Positions 51,784 to 59,222 of a stretch of 64,000 nucleotides of DNA are shown here, piece by piece. The notes beneath the pieces are model-generated. The model did no database searches. It saw only the letters and a program-made list of their open reading frames with translations, and was not told the origin of the DNA. The stretch lies in the NCBI GenBank assembly GCA_004010535.1, contig RQYE01000002.1, positions 186,001 to 250,000 on the forward strand. Direction: 5' to 3'. The stretch comes from Coriobacteriales bacterium OH1046 (lineage in GTDB: Bacteria; Actinomycetota; Coriobacteriia; Coriobacteriales; Atopobiaceae). Position numbers and translations under genes: made by a program. Positions within the stretch are counted from its first letter, which is position 1; every line of letters starts with the position of its first letter.

Positions 51784-52208
51784 TGCTCGCACCCAAACGC
51801 GTTCTGCACCGTAAGGTCCAGCGTGGCTCCATGAAGGGTCAGGCAAAAGGCAACACCGTGCTGCATCATGGCAGCTACGGCATCCAAGCCCTCGAGGCCC
51901 ACTGGATCACCAACCGCCAGATCGAGGCATGCCGTATCGCCATGACGCGTTATATGAAGCGTGGCGGTAAGGTCTGGATCACCATCTTCCCGGACAAGCC
52001 CATCACCAAGAAGCCCGCCGAGACCCGCATGGGCTCCGGTAAGGGTAATCCCGAGGAGTGGGTGGCCGTCGTCAAGCCCGGCCGCATCATGTTCGAGATC
52101 GATGGCGTGTCCGATGAGGTTGCTCGCGAGGCCCTCCGTCTTGCCCAGCACAAGCTTCCCATCAAGACCAAGATCGTCTCCCGCGCCGATCAGGACGGGG
52201 AGGAGTAA
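51783..52208 (+). CDS. rplP: Ribosomal protein L16
   Basis: 141 residues; [15 protein letters not shown] and [20 protein letters not shown] are characteristic. Contacts A-site tRNA. Begins in the TAATG overlap with rpsC. Confidence 0.98.
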   Translation: MLAPKRVLHRKVQRGSMKGQAKGNTVLHHGSYGIQALEAHWITNRQIEACRIAMTRYMKRGGKVWITIFPDKPITKKPAETRMGSGKGNPEEWVAVVKPGRIMFEIDGVSDEVAREALRLAQHKLPIKTKIVSRADQDGEE

Positions 52209-52210
52209 CC

Positions 52211-52426
52211 ATGAAATATGCTGAGATCGCCAAGCTCACCGATGATGAGCTGGCCAAGAAGCTGGAGGAGGGCCGCGCGGAGCTGTTCAACCTCCGTTTC
52301 CAGATGGCCACGAGCCAGCTTGATAACACGGCCCGCGTGAAGATCGTCAAACGCGATATCGCGCGCGTCCAGACCGAGATGCGTACCCGTCAGATCGCAG
52401 CGGATAAAGCCGCTGCCCAAGAATAG
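52211..52426 (+). CDS. rpmC: Ribosomal protein L29
   Basis: 71 residues, two helices ([20 protein letters not shown] and [20 protein letters not shown]). Located at the tunnel exit beside L23. GGGGAGGAG precedes the start, two bases after rplP. Confidence 0.96.
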   Translation: MKYAEIAKLTDDELAKKLEEGRAELFNLRFQMATSQLDNTARVKIVKRDIARVQTEMRTRQIAADKAAAQE

Positions 52427-52443
52427 AGCCGGGAGAGATTGAC

Positions 52444-52710
52444 ATGGCTGAAAACGAGACCAGGAACGCTCGAAAGGTCCGCACCGGCGTCGTCGTCTCC
52501 CTCTCCGGCGACAAGACGATCACGGTCGAGATCACCTATCGAAAGCGTCACCCCAAGTACAGCAAGATGATGACTATCCGCAAGAAGCTCCACGCGCATG
52601 ACGAGAAAAACGATGCCGGTCTCGGCGATACCGTCCGTGTCATGGAGACCCGTCCGCTTTCGAAGACCAAGCGCTGGCGTTTGGCTGAGATCGTGGAACG
52701 CGCCAAGTAA
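52444..52710 (+). CDS. rpsQ: Ribosomal protein S17
   Basis: 88 residues; [20 protein letters not shown] and [17 protein letters not shown] are the OB-fold signature of S17. Early 30S assembly protein. Confidence 0.97.
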   Translation: MAENETRNARKVRTGVVVSLSGDKTITVEITYRKRHPKYSKMMTIRKKLHAHDEKNDAGLGDTVRVMETRPLSKTKRWRLAEIVERAK

Positions 52711-52724
52711 AGGAGGAGTGCCCC

Positions 52725-53093
52725 ATGATTCAGATGGAGACCATGCTCAATGTGGCCGACAACAGCGGCGCGAGGCGCGTGAAGTGCATCAAGGTCATCG
52801 GCGGCTCCAAGCGCCGGTATGCCGGCCTCGGCGACGTGATCATCTGCGCCGTCCAAGAGGCAACGCCCGGTGCCGCCGTCAAGAAGGGCGATATCGTGCG
52901 CTGCGTCATCGTGCGCACCGCCAAGGAGTCCCGTCGCAAGGACGGCAGCTACATCAAGTTCGATCAGAACGCCTGCGTGCTGGTCAACAAGGATGGCGAG
53001 CCCCGCGGCACCCGCATCTTCGGGCCCGTCGCCCGCGAGCTGCGCGACCGCAAGTACATGAAGATCGTCTCGCTCGCGCCCGAGACGCTGTAG
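52725..53093 (+). CDS. rplN: Ribosomal protein L14
   Basis: 122 residues, exactly the usual length; [19 protein letters not shown] and [20 protein letters not shown]. Contacts S12 region and RsfS. AAAGGAGGAG precedes the start. Confidence 0.98.
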   Translation: MIQMETMLNVADNSGARRVKCIKVIGGSKRRYAGLGDVIICAVQEATPGAAVKKGDIVRCVIVRTAKESRRKDGSYIKFDQNACVLVNKDGEPRGTRIFGPVARELRDRKYMKIVSLAPETL

Positions 53094-53107
53094 GAGGAGA
53101 CGAGATT

Positions 53108-53422
53108 ATGCCTAAGATGAACGTCAAGAAGGGCGATACCGTCGAGGTCCTCTCCGGCAAGGACAAGGGCAAGCAGGGTCTGGTCCTGCGCGCCTTCCCC
53201 GAGGAGGGCAGGGTCCTCGTCGAGGGCGTGGCCATGGTCAAGAAGGCCACGCGCCCCAATCAGGTGAACCAGCAGGGGGGTATCGTCGAGCAGCCTGCCA
53301 AGATCGACGTCTCGAACGTCATGCTCGTGTGCCCGACGTGCGGCGAGGCCACCCGTGTCGGCCACAGCGGCGTCGGCACCGACAAGAAGCGCGTCTGCAA
53401 GAAGTGCGGTGCCGAGTTTTAA
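53108..53422 (+). CDS. rplX: Ribosomal protein L24
   Basis: 104 residues from the ATG at 53108 ([20 protein letters not shown]) with a KOW motif and a C-terminal CPTC...CKKC pair that could bind zinc. Initiator of 50S assembly. It is the last gene of the cluster here: rplE, rpsN, rpsH and rplF, which normally follow, are absent and a terminator comes next. Confidence 0.97.
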   Translation: MPKMNVKKGDTVEVLSGKDKGKQGLVLRAFPEEGRVLVEGVAMVKKATRPNQVNQQGGIVEQPAKIDVSNVMLVCPTCGEATRVGHSGVGTDKKRVCKKCGAEF

Positions 53423-53451
53423 ACCCGCCCGTCTCCGATGCAGTTCCGACC

Positions 53452-53475
53452 GGCCCCGCCTCGCGCGGGGCCTTT
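53452..53475 (+). terminator. Terminator after rplX
   Basis: GGCCCCGC and GCGGGGCC pair across five bases and are followed by TTTG. It ends the truncated ribosomal operon. Confidence 0.75.
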
Positions 53476-53592
53476 GACATGGAAGGGCCCACCCGCCCCC
53501 GCTGTTTGGATAAGGTGCGGGTTCGCGAGCCTCCCGAACCCATGCGGCAACCCAGCGCATGGGAAGGCGGTTCTGCCCGGGCCATGCCCCGC

Positions 53593-53784
53593 TGTCACAT
53601 GAAATCGTTCAGATGGCGAAATGTCACGCTTTTCTGCTGAATTCGGGTCTCGAATCGCTATCAAGCGGAAAGAGCACTCCTGTCTCGGCAGGCCAGAGCC
53701 TTAGAAATGCGACCCCGCTTTTATCGATGCCTCAAATCAGCAGAAAACCGTGATACTTCGCCATCCGGGCAAATGTACGTGATA
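53593..53784. mobile_element. ~192-bp non-coding element, copy 1
   Basis: The ends are imperfect inverted repeats: GATGGCGAAATGTCACGCTT near 53613 mirrors bases around 53735-53765, and the outer TGTCAC mirrors GTGATA at the right edge. A related sequence of the same length lies at 58705-58897, sharing the central CCAGAGCCTTAGAAATGCGA-like block and the ends. It is AT-richer than its surroundings and has no coding potential. A MITE or a structured RNA would both fit. Confidence 0.65.
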
Positions 53785-53860
53785 CTGGGCCGCATGTTCG
53801 TCCCGGCATAGAGTCCGGCCTTGTCCGCGTGCGGACGGGGACAGGGGAGGGGAGCTTGCG

Positions 53861-55117
53861 TTACAGGCCCATCGCCTGCAGGATGAACATCAGGACCGTG
53901 AAGATGATCACGGCGATGACGATGCACCATGTGAGCGCGTTCCATATGCGGCCGTTGGCGTAGACGCCCATAATGTGTTTGTCGCTCGCGATGCCGATCA
54001 TGAACACGAGTAGCACGGGCAACAGCAGGCCGTTGATGACCTGCGCTATCATCATGATGCCGAAGAGGTCGACATCGGGGATGATGACGATGCCCGCTGA
54101 GATCACGACGATGGCCGTGATGAGGATGCGGTACGTGGGCGCTTCGGACCAGGTCCGGTCGCTGCCCCGTTCCCAGCCGAAAGCCTCGCAGATGGCGTTG
54201 GCGGTGATGCCGGGCAGCACGCAGGCAGCGAGGAAGGACGCGCCAGCGAGACCCGCACCGAAAAGGATCTCCGCATAGTCGCCTGCAAGGGGTGCCAAAG
54301 CGCGTGCGGCGTCCTCGGCTCCCTCCACATTGACGCCGGCACCGTGGAGCACGGCCCCTGTGGTGAGGATGATGAACCAGCTGATGGCGCTTGCCACCAC
54401 GGCACCCGTCACGGTATCAATGCGCTGGTAGGGCAGGTCCTCCTCGCGGGCGTTCTTCTCGACCACGTTGGATTGGGCGAGGAAGATCATCCAGGGCGCG
54501 ATGGTGGTGCCCACGTTGGCCACGAGCAGCGAGAAGTACCGGGGATCCTCCGTGAAGCGCGGGATCAGGGTCGCGTGGAGCGCGGCGCCCCAATCGGGGC
54601 CGACGAGCACGCCCGCGATGACATAGGTCACGAAGATGCAGCTTATGGCGAGCAGGATCTTCTCGATGCGCCGATACGAGCCGCTCATGGCGAGCAGCCA
54701 GATGGCGAAGGCGGCTATGGGGATGGAGAGGTAGGCGGGCACGCCGAAGAGCCCGAGCGCAGAGGCGATCCCGGCGAACTCGGAAAGGGTGACGGTGGTG
54801 TTCGAGACGAGCAGGGCGAGCATGGCGAGAGCCGACAGCCTCACCCCGAACTGCTCGCGTATGAGCGACGCGAAGCCCTTGCCCGTGACGCAGCCCATGC
54901 GCGCCGCCGTTTCTTGGGCGACGATGAGCAGAAAGCACATGACGGGCACCGTCCACAGCTGCGCGAATCCGAAAAGCGCGCCCGCATTGGAGTAGGTGGC
55001 CACGCCGCCCGCGTCGGCACCGGCGAGCGCGGCGACCATGCCCGGGCCCATAGCCGCTAGGACGCGGCGGAGCGTGAGCTTGGGACGGGCTGTCGGTTCT
55101 CCTTTTCCTCCTGCCAT
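53861..55117 (-). CDS. Nramp-related magnesium transporter (NRMT type)
   Basis: 418 residues with about 11 membrane helices in the Nramp (SLC11) fold. The TM1 metal motif, DPGN in manganese/iron transporters, is DAGG here (Asp35 to Gly38, in AGADAGGVATYSNAG). The TM6 motif MPH is APW (207-209, in VGTTIAPWM). Loss of the soft Met ligand and of Asn is what marks the Nramp-related Mg transporters described from Eggerthella. The gene starts two bases after an MgtE-like gene on the same strand, supporting a role in Mg2+ uptake. I therefore do not call it mntH. Confidence 0.85.
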   Translation of the reverse strand: MAGGKGEPTARPKLTLRRVLAAMGPGMVAALAGADAGGVATYSNAGALFGFAQLWTVPVMCFLLIVAQETAARMGCVTGKGFASLIREQFGVRLSALAMLALLVSNTTVTLSEFAGIASALGLFGVPAYLSIPIAAFAIWLLAMSGSYRRIEKILLAISCIFVTYVIAGVLVGPDWGAALHATLIPRFTEDPRYFSLLVANVGTTIAPWMIFLAQSNVVEKNAREEDLPYQRIDTVTGAVVASAISWFIILTTGAVLHGAGVNVEGAEDAARALAPLAGDYAEILFGAGLAGASFLAACVLPGITANAICEAFGWERGSDRTWSEAPTYRILITAIVVISAGIVIIPDVDLFGIMMIAQVINGLLLPVLLVFMIGIASDKHIMGVYANGRIWNALTWCIVIAVIIFTVLMFILQAMGL

Positions 55118-55119
55118 GG

Positions 55120-56967
55120 CTACACCAGGATGATGCCGGGACCGGTGATGGTTGCCGCTACGAGCGCGAAGGTCGCCAAGGCTATGCCCATCGCCACGAG
55201 CGAGAGGACGTATCCCGACGTCTCCTCGTTGCGGCGGTCCCGATAGCGGAGGATCGCGAGATAGATGGGGCTGAGGACGAACGACGCGATGGTTGAGATC
55301 GCCGCCCCGCTGAATCCGGCGAGCAGGGCGCGCACAAGCTCCGCGCCGTCCGCATCGGCGAAGACGACGGAGTTGAACCCTGATACGATGAGGAAGACGA
55401 TGGCACCGAAGATCACCCCCAAGCCGATCGATTTGATGGCGAAGCCCAGCATGGAGGGGGAGTCCTCGTCATCGGAATCGTTCTCGAGGAAGAAGTTGGT
55501 CACATAGCTCACGGAGTCATCGGCGAGGATGAGCGCGATCGGGAGGGCGGAGCTGGCGAGGAGGGTGTTCACGAGCGGCACGCTCCCGCCCGAGACGCCC
55601 GCCATGATGGCCACGCCCACGATCCAGAAGAAGAACCACAGCTCGCGGCGGAGAAGCCAGAGCAGGCTGTGACTGCCCTCGCCGGTGCTGCTGTTGGAGC
55701 GACCCGCACCGGCGATCTGCAGGTCCTCGGCGTGCTCCTCCTCCAGGACATCGAGGGCATCGTCGACGGTCACGATACCGAGCAGCTTGCCCTCGTCGTC
55801 CACAACGGGCAGGGCGAGCAGGTTGTACTTAGATATGGACTCGGCGACGTCCTCCTGGTCGTCCTCGGGGCTGGCCGTCACGAGGTCGACGGCGGCGATA
55901 TCGGCGAGCCGTGCGGAGGGCTCGTTCACCAGCAGCGCGTTGAGGGTCACGGCACCGGAGAGCCGCCCGTCCTCATCGACGAGGTAGAGGTAGCGGACGG
56001 TCTCGAAGCTCTCCTCGAGTCCCCGGAGGCGCTCGACGGCGTCGGCAACGCTGCCGGCCTCGGGAAGGCTCACGGCCTCGGAGGTCATGATGCGGCCCGC
56101 CGTCCCGTCGCGGTAGCCGAGCAGCTGGCGTATGGCGGCGGCGTCCTCGACGCCCATGATGCGCAGGAGCTTCTCGGCCTTCTCGTACGAGAGCTCGCCC
56201 ACGAGATCGGCGGCGTCGTCAGGATCCATGGCGGAGAGCATGCGGGACGCCTCGGCCTCGGAGAGATCGCCCATGATCTCGGCGGCCTTGTCCTCCTCGA
56301 GCTCCGCCATCGCATCCGCGCGCTGCTCGTCGTCGAGTTGGGCGAATACCCGGCCGCGCAGACGCGGGTCGAGCTGCTCGATGATGTCCGCGACATCCGC
56401 CGGGTGCATGTCATCGAGGGTTTTGTGCGAGACCGAGAGCTTGACGTTGGAGAGGTCGCGTTCCACGAGGTCCATGTAGCTCCACGCGATGATGCGCTCG
56501 GGGATGGGCTTGCCGAAGACGCGGCCGATCCTGGTGGCGATCCTCTCCAATGCGGGCGAGATCGAACGCAGGATGCCGCGAGCGCCCACCTCGGCGCCGA
56601 GCAGGCGGAGCTGCGTGGAGCTGGTATCGGAGAGCTTGAGGTCGTTCACGCGCACGACGCGCATGCCGCGCGTATCGACGATCTGCTTGTTCAGAATGTC
56701 GCGGGCGAGCAGGACCTCGTCGGGTTGCAGGTACGAGAAGCGGACGTCGGTGGCCACGACCCCGAGGCGGATTTCATCCTCGCCGAAGGATTCGACGTAT
56801 TTGCGCCAGCTGATCATGAACGGGGTCTTGCCGGGACCCGTGAATGCGAGACTCGTCACGCGGGGGAAGACCTCGCCTGTGGCGATGCCGAGGTCGGAAA
56901 CGGCCCCGAGCTTCTCGCCCGAGGCATCGAGTACGGGATTTCCCAGAAGTTGGGAGAGGTAGATCAT
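55120..56967 (-). CDS. MgtE-like protein with PRC-barrel N-terminus and atypical membrane domain
   Basis: 615 residues. PRC-barrel-like segments occupy about 1-160 (YLSQLLGNPVLDASGEKLG). An MgtE N-terminal helical domain follows (185-280, HPADVADIIEQLDPRLRGRV), then a CBS pair (about 285-410) and four or five helices from about 450. The cytosolic part is the Mg-sensing module of MgtE. The membrane part lacks the GNxGxQ-like pore signature of MgtE channels and opens WLLRRELWFFFWIVGVAIMA. It may thus be a Mg sensor or gate for the adjacent Nramp-type carrier rather than a channel; this is inference. AAGGAG precedes the start on the minus strand. Confidence 0.85.
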   Translation of the reverse strand: MIYLSQLLGNPVLDASGEKLGAVSDLGIATGEVFPRVTSLAFTGPGKTPFMISWRKYVESFGEDEIRLGVVATDVRFSYLQPDEVLLARDILNKQIVDTRGMRVVRVNDLKLSDTSSTQLRLLGAEVGARGILRSISPALERIATRIGRVFGKPIPERIIAWSYMDLVERDLSNVKLSVSHKTLDDMHPADVADIIEQLDPRLRGRVFAQLDDEQRADAMAELEEDKAAEIMGDLSEAEASRMLSAMDPDDAADLVGELSYEKAEKLLRIMGVEDAAAIRQLLGYRDGTAGRIMTSEAVSLPEAGSVADAVERLRGLEESFETVRYLYLVDEDGRLSGAVTLNALLVNEPSARLADIAAVDLVTASPEDDQEDVAESISKYNLLALPVVDDEGKLLGIVTVDDALDVLEEEHAEDLQIAGAGRSNSSTGEGSHSLLWLLRRELWFFFWIVGVAIMAGVSGGSVPLVNTLLASSALPIALILADDSVSYVTNFFLENDSDDEDSPSMLGFAIKSIGLGVIFGAIVFLIVSGFNSVVFADADGAELVRALLAGFSGAAISTIASFVLSPIYLAILRYRDRRNEETSGYVLSLVAMGIALATFALVAATITGPGIILV

Positions 56968-56991
56968 GCGTGCTCCTTACGGTTGCACCCC

Positions 56992-57116
56992 TCACAGCGC
57001 CGGAGAGAGCACGCTGCGAGGGGCTATCGACTGTGAGGTCGGGGTTTCATCAAGAGCCCTTCTCTTGGACAACAGGAGCGGCGTGATGAGGATGCCGCAT
57101 GCATCTAGGGATTGTA
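56992..57116 (-). promoter_or_regulatory. Promoter and structured leader of the magnesium operon
   Basis: On the minus strand, a -10 TACAAT (57111-57116) starts a ~140-base leader in which CCTCACAG and CTGTGAGG (57031-57038 and 56992-56999) pair around a GC-rich loop. It does not match the conserved blocks of the known ykoK/M-box Mg riboswitch as I remember them. Confidence 0.4.
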
Positions 57117-57143
57117 CAACAAATAGTGCGGATTCGAGGTGGA

Positions 57144-57177
57144 GAAAAAGCCCCGCAGCTTCTTGAGCTGCGGGGCC
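57144..57177 (-). terminator. lemA terminator
   Basis: GCCCCGCAGCT and AGCTGCGGGGC pair around a short loop and are followed on the minus strand by TTTTTC, 30 bases past lemA. Confidence 0.9.
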
Positions 57178-57204
57178 GGTTGGGAAGCTGCTGCGTGGGG
57201 GAGC

Positions 57205-57756
57205 TTAGAACCTGACGGAGGGAGCCTCGCGGATAGCGTCGTTGGCGGCCTCGAAACCATGACGGGTCTTGAACGCGCCGCCTGCGACGATGTTGCCCGG
57301 GAAGGTCTCGATGGCGTTGTTGTAGGCGAGCACGCAGTCGTTGAAGCTCATACGGGCGTAGCTGATCTTGTTCTCGGTGTCGGTGAGGTCGGACTGGAGC
57401 TGCTGGAAGTTGAGGTTGGCCTTGAGCTCGGGGTAGTTCTCGGCAACGGCGAACAGGTGCCCGAGCGCGTTGGTTATGGCGTTGGAGGCATCCATCTTGG
57501 CCTCGGCGGTGGCGGCGGTGACGTAGTTCGAGCGGGCGGCGGTGACGGCCTCGAGGGTGGAGGACTCGTGGGCGGCATAGCCCTTGACGACCTCGACCAG
57601 ATTGGGGATGAGGTCGTTGCGGCGCTGGAGTTGGGTCTCGATGGTCTCCCATGCGTTGTCGCAGCGGTTCTCCTTCTCGATGATGCCGTTGCGGATGCTG
57701 ATGTACCAGAAGGCGCAGATAACGACGAGCGCGATCAGGATAAGTGCGATAACCAT
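57205..57756 (-). CDS. lemA: LemA family protein
   Basis: 183 residues, the usual LemA size. One N-terminal membrane helix (MVIALILIALVVICAFWYIS) precedes a coiled helical domain with CDNAWETIETQLQRRNDLIP and NLVEVVKGYAAHE, the family hallmark. The C-terminus FNDCVLAYNNAIETFPGN is also typical. Function is unknown; it is thought to face outside or form bundles at the membrane. GAAGGGAT precedes the start at 57756. Confidence 0.93.
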   Translation of the reverse strand: MVIALILIALVVICAFWYISIRNGIIEKENRCDNAWETIETQLQRRNDLIPNLVEVVKGYAAHESSTLEAVTAARSNYVTAATAEAKMDASNAITNALGHLFAVAENYPELKANLNFQQLQSDLTDTENKISYARMSFNDCVLAYNNAIETFPGNIVAGGAFKTRHGFEAANDAIREAPSVRF

Positions 57757-57913
57757 GTTGAATCCCTTCGACGGGCAGGGCGTGTCCCCCTGCTCTGCAT
57801 TCGAGTATACCCGTGTTACGGCGAAATTTACAGGATGAGGTTGCTGCGGGGCAGGGACCGGGATGATGCGCTCGATGGCGGTGACTGCACGGCTACCAGA
57901 GGCATTGCCGCGG

Positions 57914-57981
57914 TGACAAGTCATTTGTCACGCCTGTCACCGGGGAGCATGGCGTGACAAATGACCTGTCCCCTTGTCACC
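57914..57981. repeat. REP cluster: one shortened and one full copy
   Basis: 57914-57933 is a shortened reverse REP in which the GGGGACAG core is deleted (GTGACAA directly joined to GTCATTTGTCACG). 57954-57981 is a near-complete forward REP, followed by an extra CTTGTCACG end. Confidence 0.8.
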
Positions 57982-58046
57982 CCCCTTGTCACGTGCGGGC
58001 GCAGCGAAAGAGCTTCGAATCCCCGCGAGCGCTATGCACATGGGAA

Positions 58047-58064
58047 CGCCCCGTTGCGGGGGCG
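58047..58064 (-). terminator. Possible terminator of tRNA-Ser(UGA)
   Basis: CGCCCC and GGGGCG pair around a short loop 11 bases past the tRNA 3' end; there is only a weak T-run on the minus strand. Confidence 0.4.
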
Positions 58065-58073
58065 CGTGCGATC

Positions 58074-58167
<94 letters not shown>

Positions 58168-58227
58168 GGAGACGATGTGCTCTATCCTAGCATACAGATG
58201 AATGGCGGCAGCGGATGAAGGCGGCAT

Positions 58228-58695
58228 ATGACTGCAGATGACGGGCATTTCATGGAGCAGGCCCTCGAGGAGGCGCGCGTCGCTGCCGAGGAGGGGGAGG
58301 TCCCCATCGGCGCGGTGGTCATCTACGAAGGCGACGTGATCGCGCGCGCCCACAACCGGCGCGAGGGCGATGCCGATCCCTCCGCCCACGCGGAGTTCTC
58401 CGCACTGCTCGAGGCGGCACGCGTCCTCGGCCGCTGGCGCCTTGCCGGCTGCACGGTCTATGTCACGCTGGAACCCTGCCTCATGTGCGCTGGACTCATG
58501 GTGAACGCACGCATCGACCGCTGCGTGTACGGGGCCTCCGATCCCAAGGGCGGGGCGCTCGGCACACTCTACGACGTGAGCGCGGATCCGCGCCTCAACC
58601 ATGCCTTCGCGGTGACCCCCGGTGTCCGCGCGTGCGAATCGGCAGACCTGCTCCGCTCGTTCTTCCGTTCCCGTCGGGAGGCGCGTGGCACGTAA
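58228..58695 (+). CDS. tadA: tRNA-specific adenosine deaminase
   Basis: 155 residues of the CDA fold. Zinc and catalytic residues are in SAHAEFSAL (His-Ala-Glu) and LEPCLMCAGLM (PCxxC). It converts A34 to inosine in tRNA-Arg(ACG). The C-terminal region (DPRLNHAFAVTPGV) fits TadA rather than a guanine deaminase. The start could be 58228 or the ATG at 58252. It is divergent from tRNA-Ser. Confidence 0.92.
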   Translation: MTADDGHFMEQALEEARVAAEEGEVPIGAVVIYEGDVIARAHNRREGDADPSAHAEFSALLEAARVLGRWRLAGCTVYVTLEPCLMCAGLMVNARIDRCVYGASDPKGGALGTLYDVSADPRLNHAFAVTPGVRACESADLLRSFFRSRREARGT

Positions 58696-58704
58696 ACCCT
58701 GCGC

Positions 58705-58897
58705 GGTTCACAGGAAAACGTCCTGCTGGCGATTTTATCCGCTTTTCAGGAGAATTTGAGCCTCGCATCTCCATCGAGGAACTACGAGGCCGATGCCGAT
58801 GCAGGTCAGAGGCTTGAAAATGCGACTCCGGTTTTCTCGATACCCAAAATCGGCAAAAAAGCGCATTTTTTCGCCAGCTGGGCAATTCGACGTGACA
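58705..58897. mobile_element. ~192-bp non-coding element, copy 2
   Basis: Same length and layout as 53593-53784. The ends are GCTGGCGATTTTATCCGCTT on the left and its imperfect mirror near 58860-58880 on the right, and the central block GTCAGAGGCTTGAAAATGCG corresponds to that of copy 1. It begins just after the tadA stop. Confidence 0.65.
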
Positions 58898-58971
58898 CCT
58901 AGCGGAGAAGCAGCCTGCGGCGTGGAAGATGCGATACCATAGGGGCAGCGTATTCCGTCGATTGGCTGGCT

Positions 58972-59163
58972 ATGGTGGATCCTATCGTTCTTGCAGATGT
59001 CGCCGCGCTCGTCCCCGCTGGAGACGCAACCGACCTCACCCTTCCCGCCGCCATCGCGGGAGCGGGCATCGGCGTCATCGTCGTCGCCCTATTCGCTCGC
59101 CGACGCGGCAGGGAGGATGGCCGCGGCCATGCTTCCAAGCGGAAGGGAGAACGCAGCGAGTAG
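58972..59163 (+). CDS. Possible small membrane protein
   Basis: 63 residues with one clear hydrophobic helix (LPAAIAGAGIGVIVVALFA) followed by a strongly basic tail (RRRGREDGRGHASKRKGERS), a positive-inside topology. No ribosome-binding site is visible and no family is recognised. The composition is plausible for a real short gene but does not prove it. Confidence 0.35.
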   Translation: MVDPIVLADVAALVPAGDATDLTLPAAIAGAGIGVIVVALFARRRGREDGRGHASKRKGERSE

Positions 59164-59222
59164 CGTGTGCCGGGTAACGCCGGTACGGTGCGGGACGCGC
59201 GCAGGGCGCTACCGCCGTGCGG

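Noticed and set aside
53861-55117. Calling the Nramp gene mntH (manganese transporter)
   Set aside because: The metal-site residues Asn in DPGN and Met-Pro-His in TM6 are not conserved, and the gene is paired with an MgtE-like gene.
56968-57143. ykoK/M-box magnesium riboswitch upstream of the MgtE-like gene
   Set aside because: The conserved M-box blocks as I know them are not visible; only a simple hairpin is supported.
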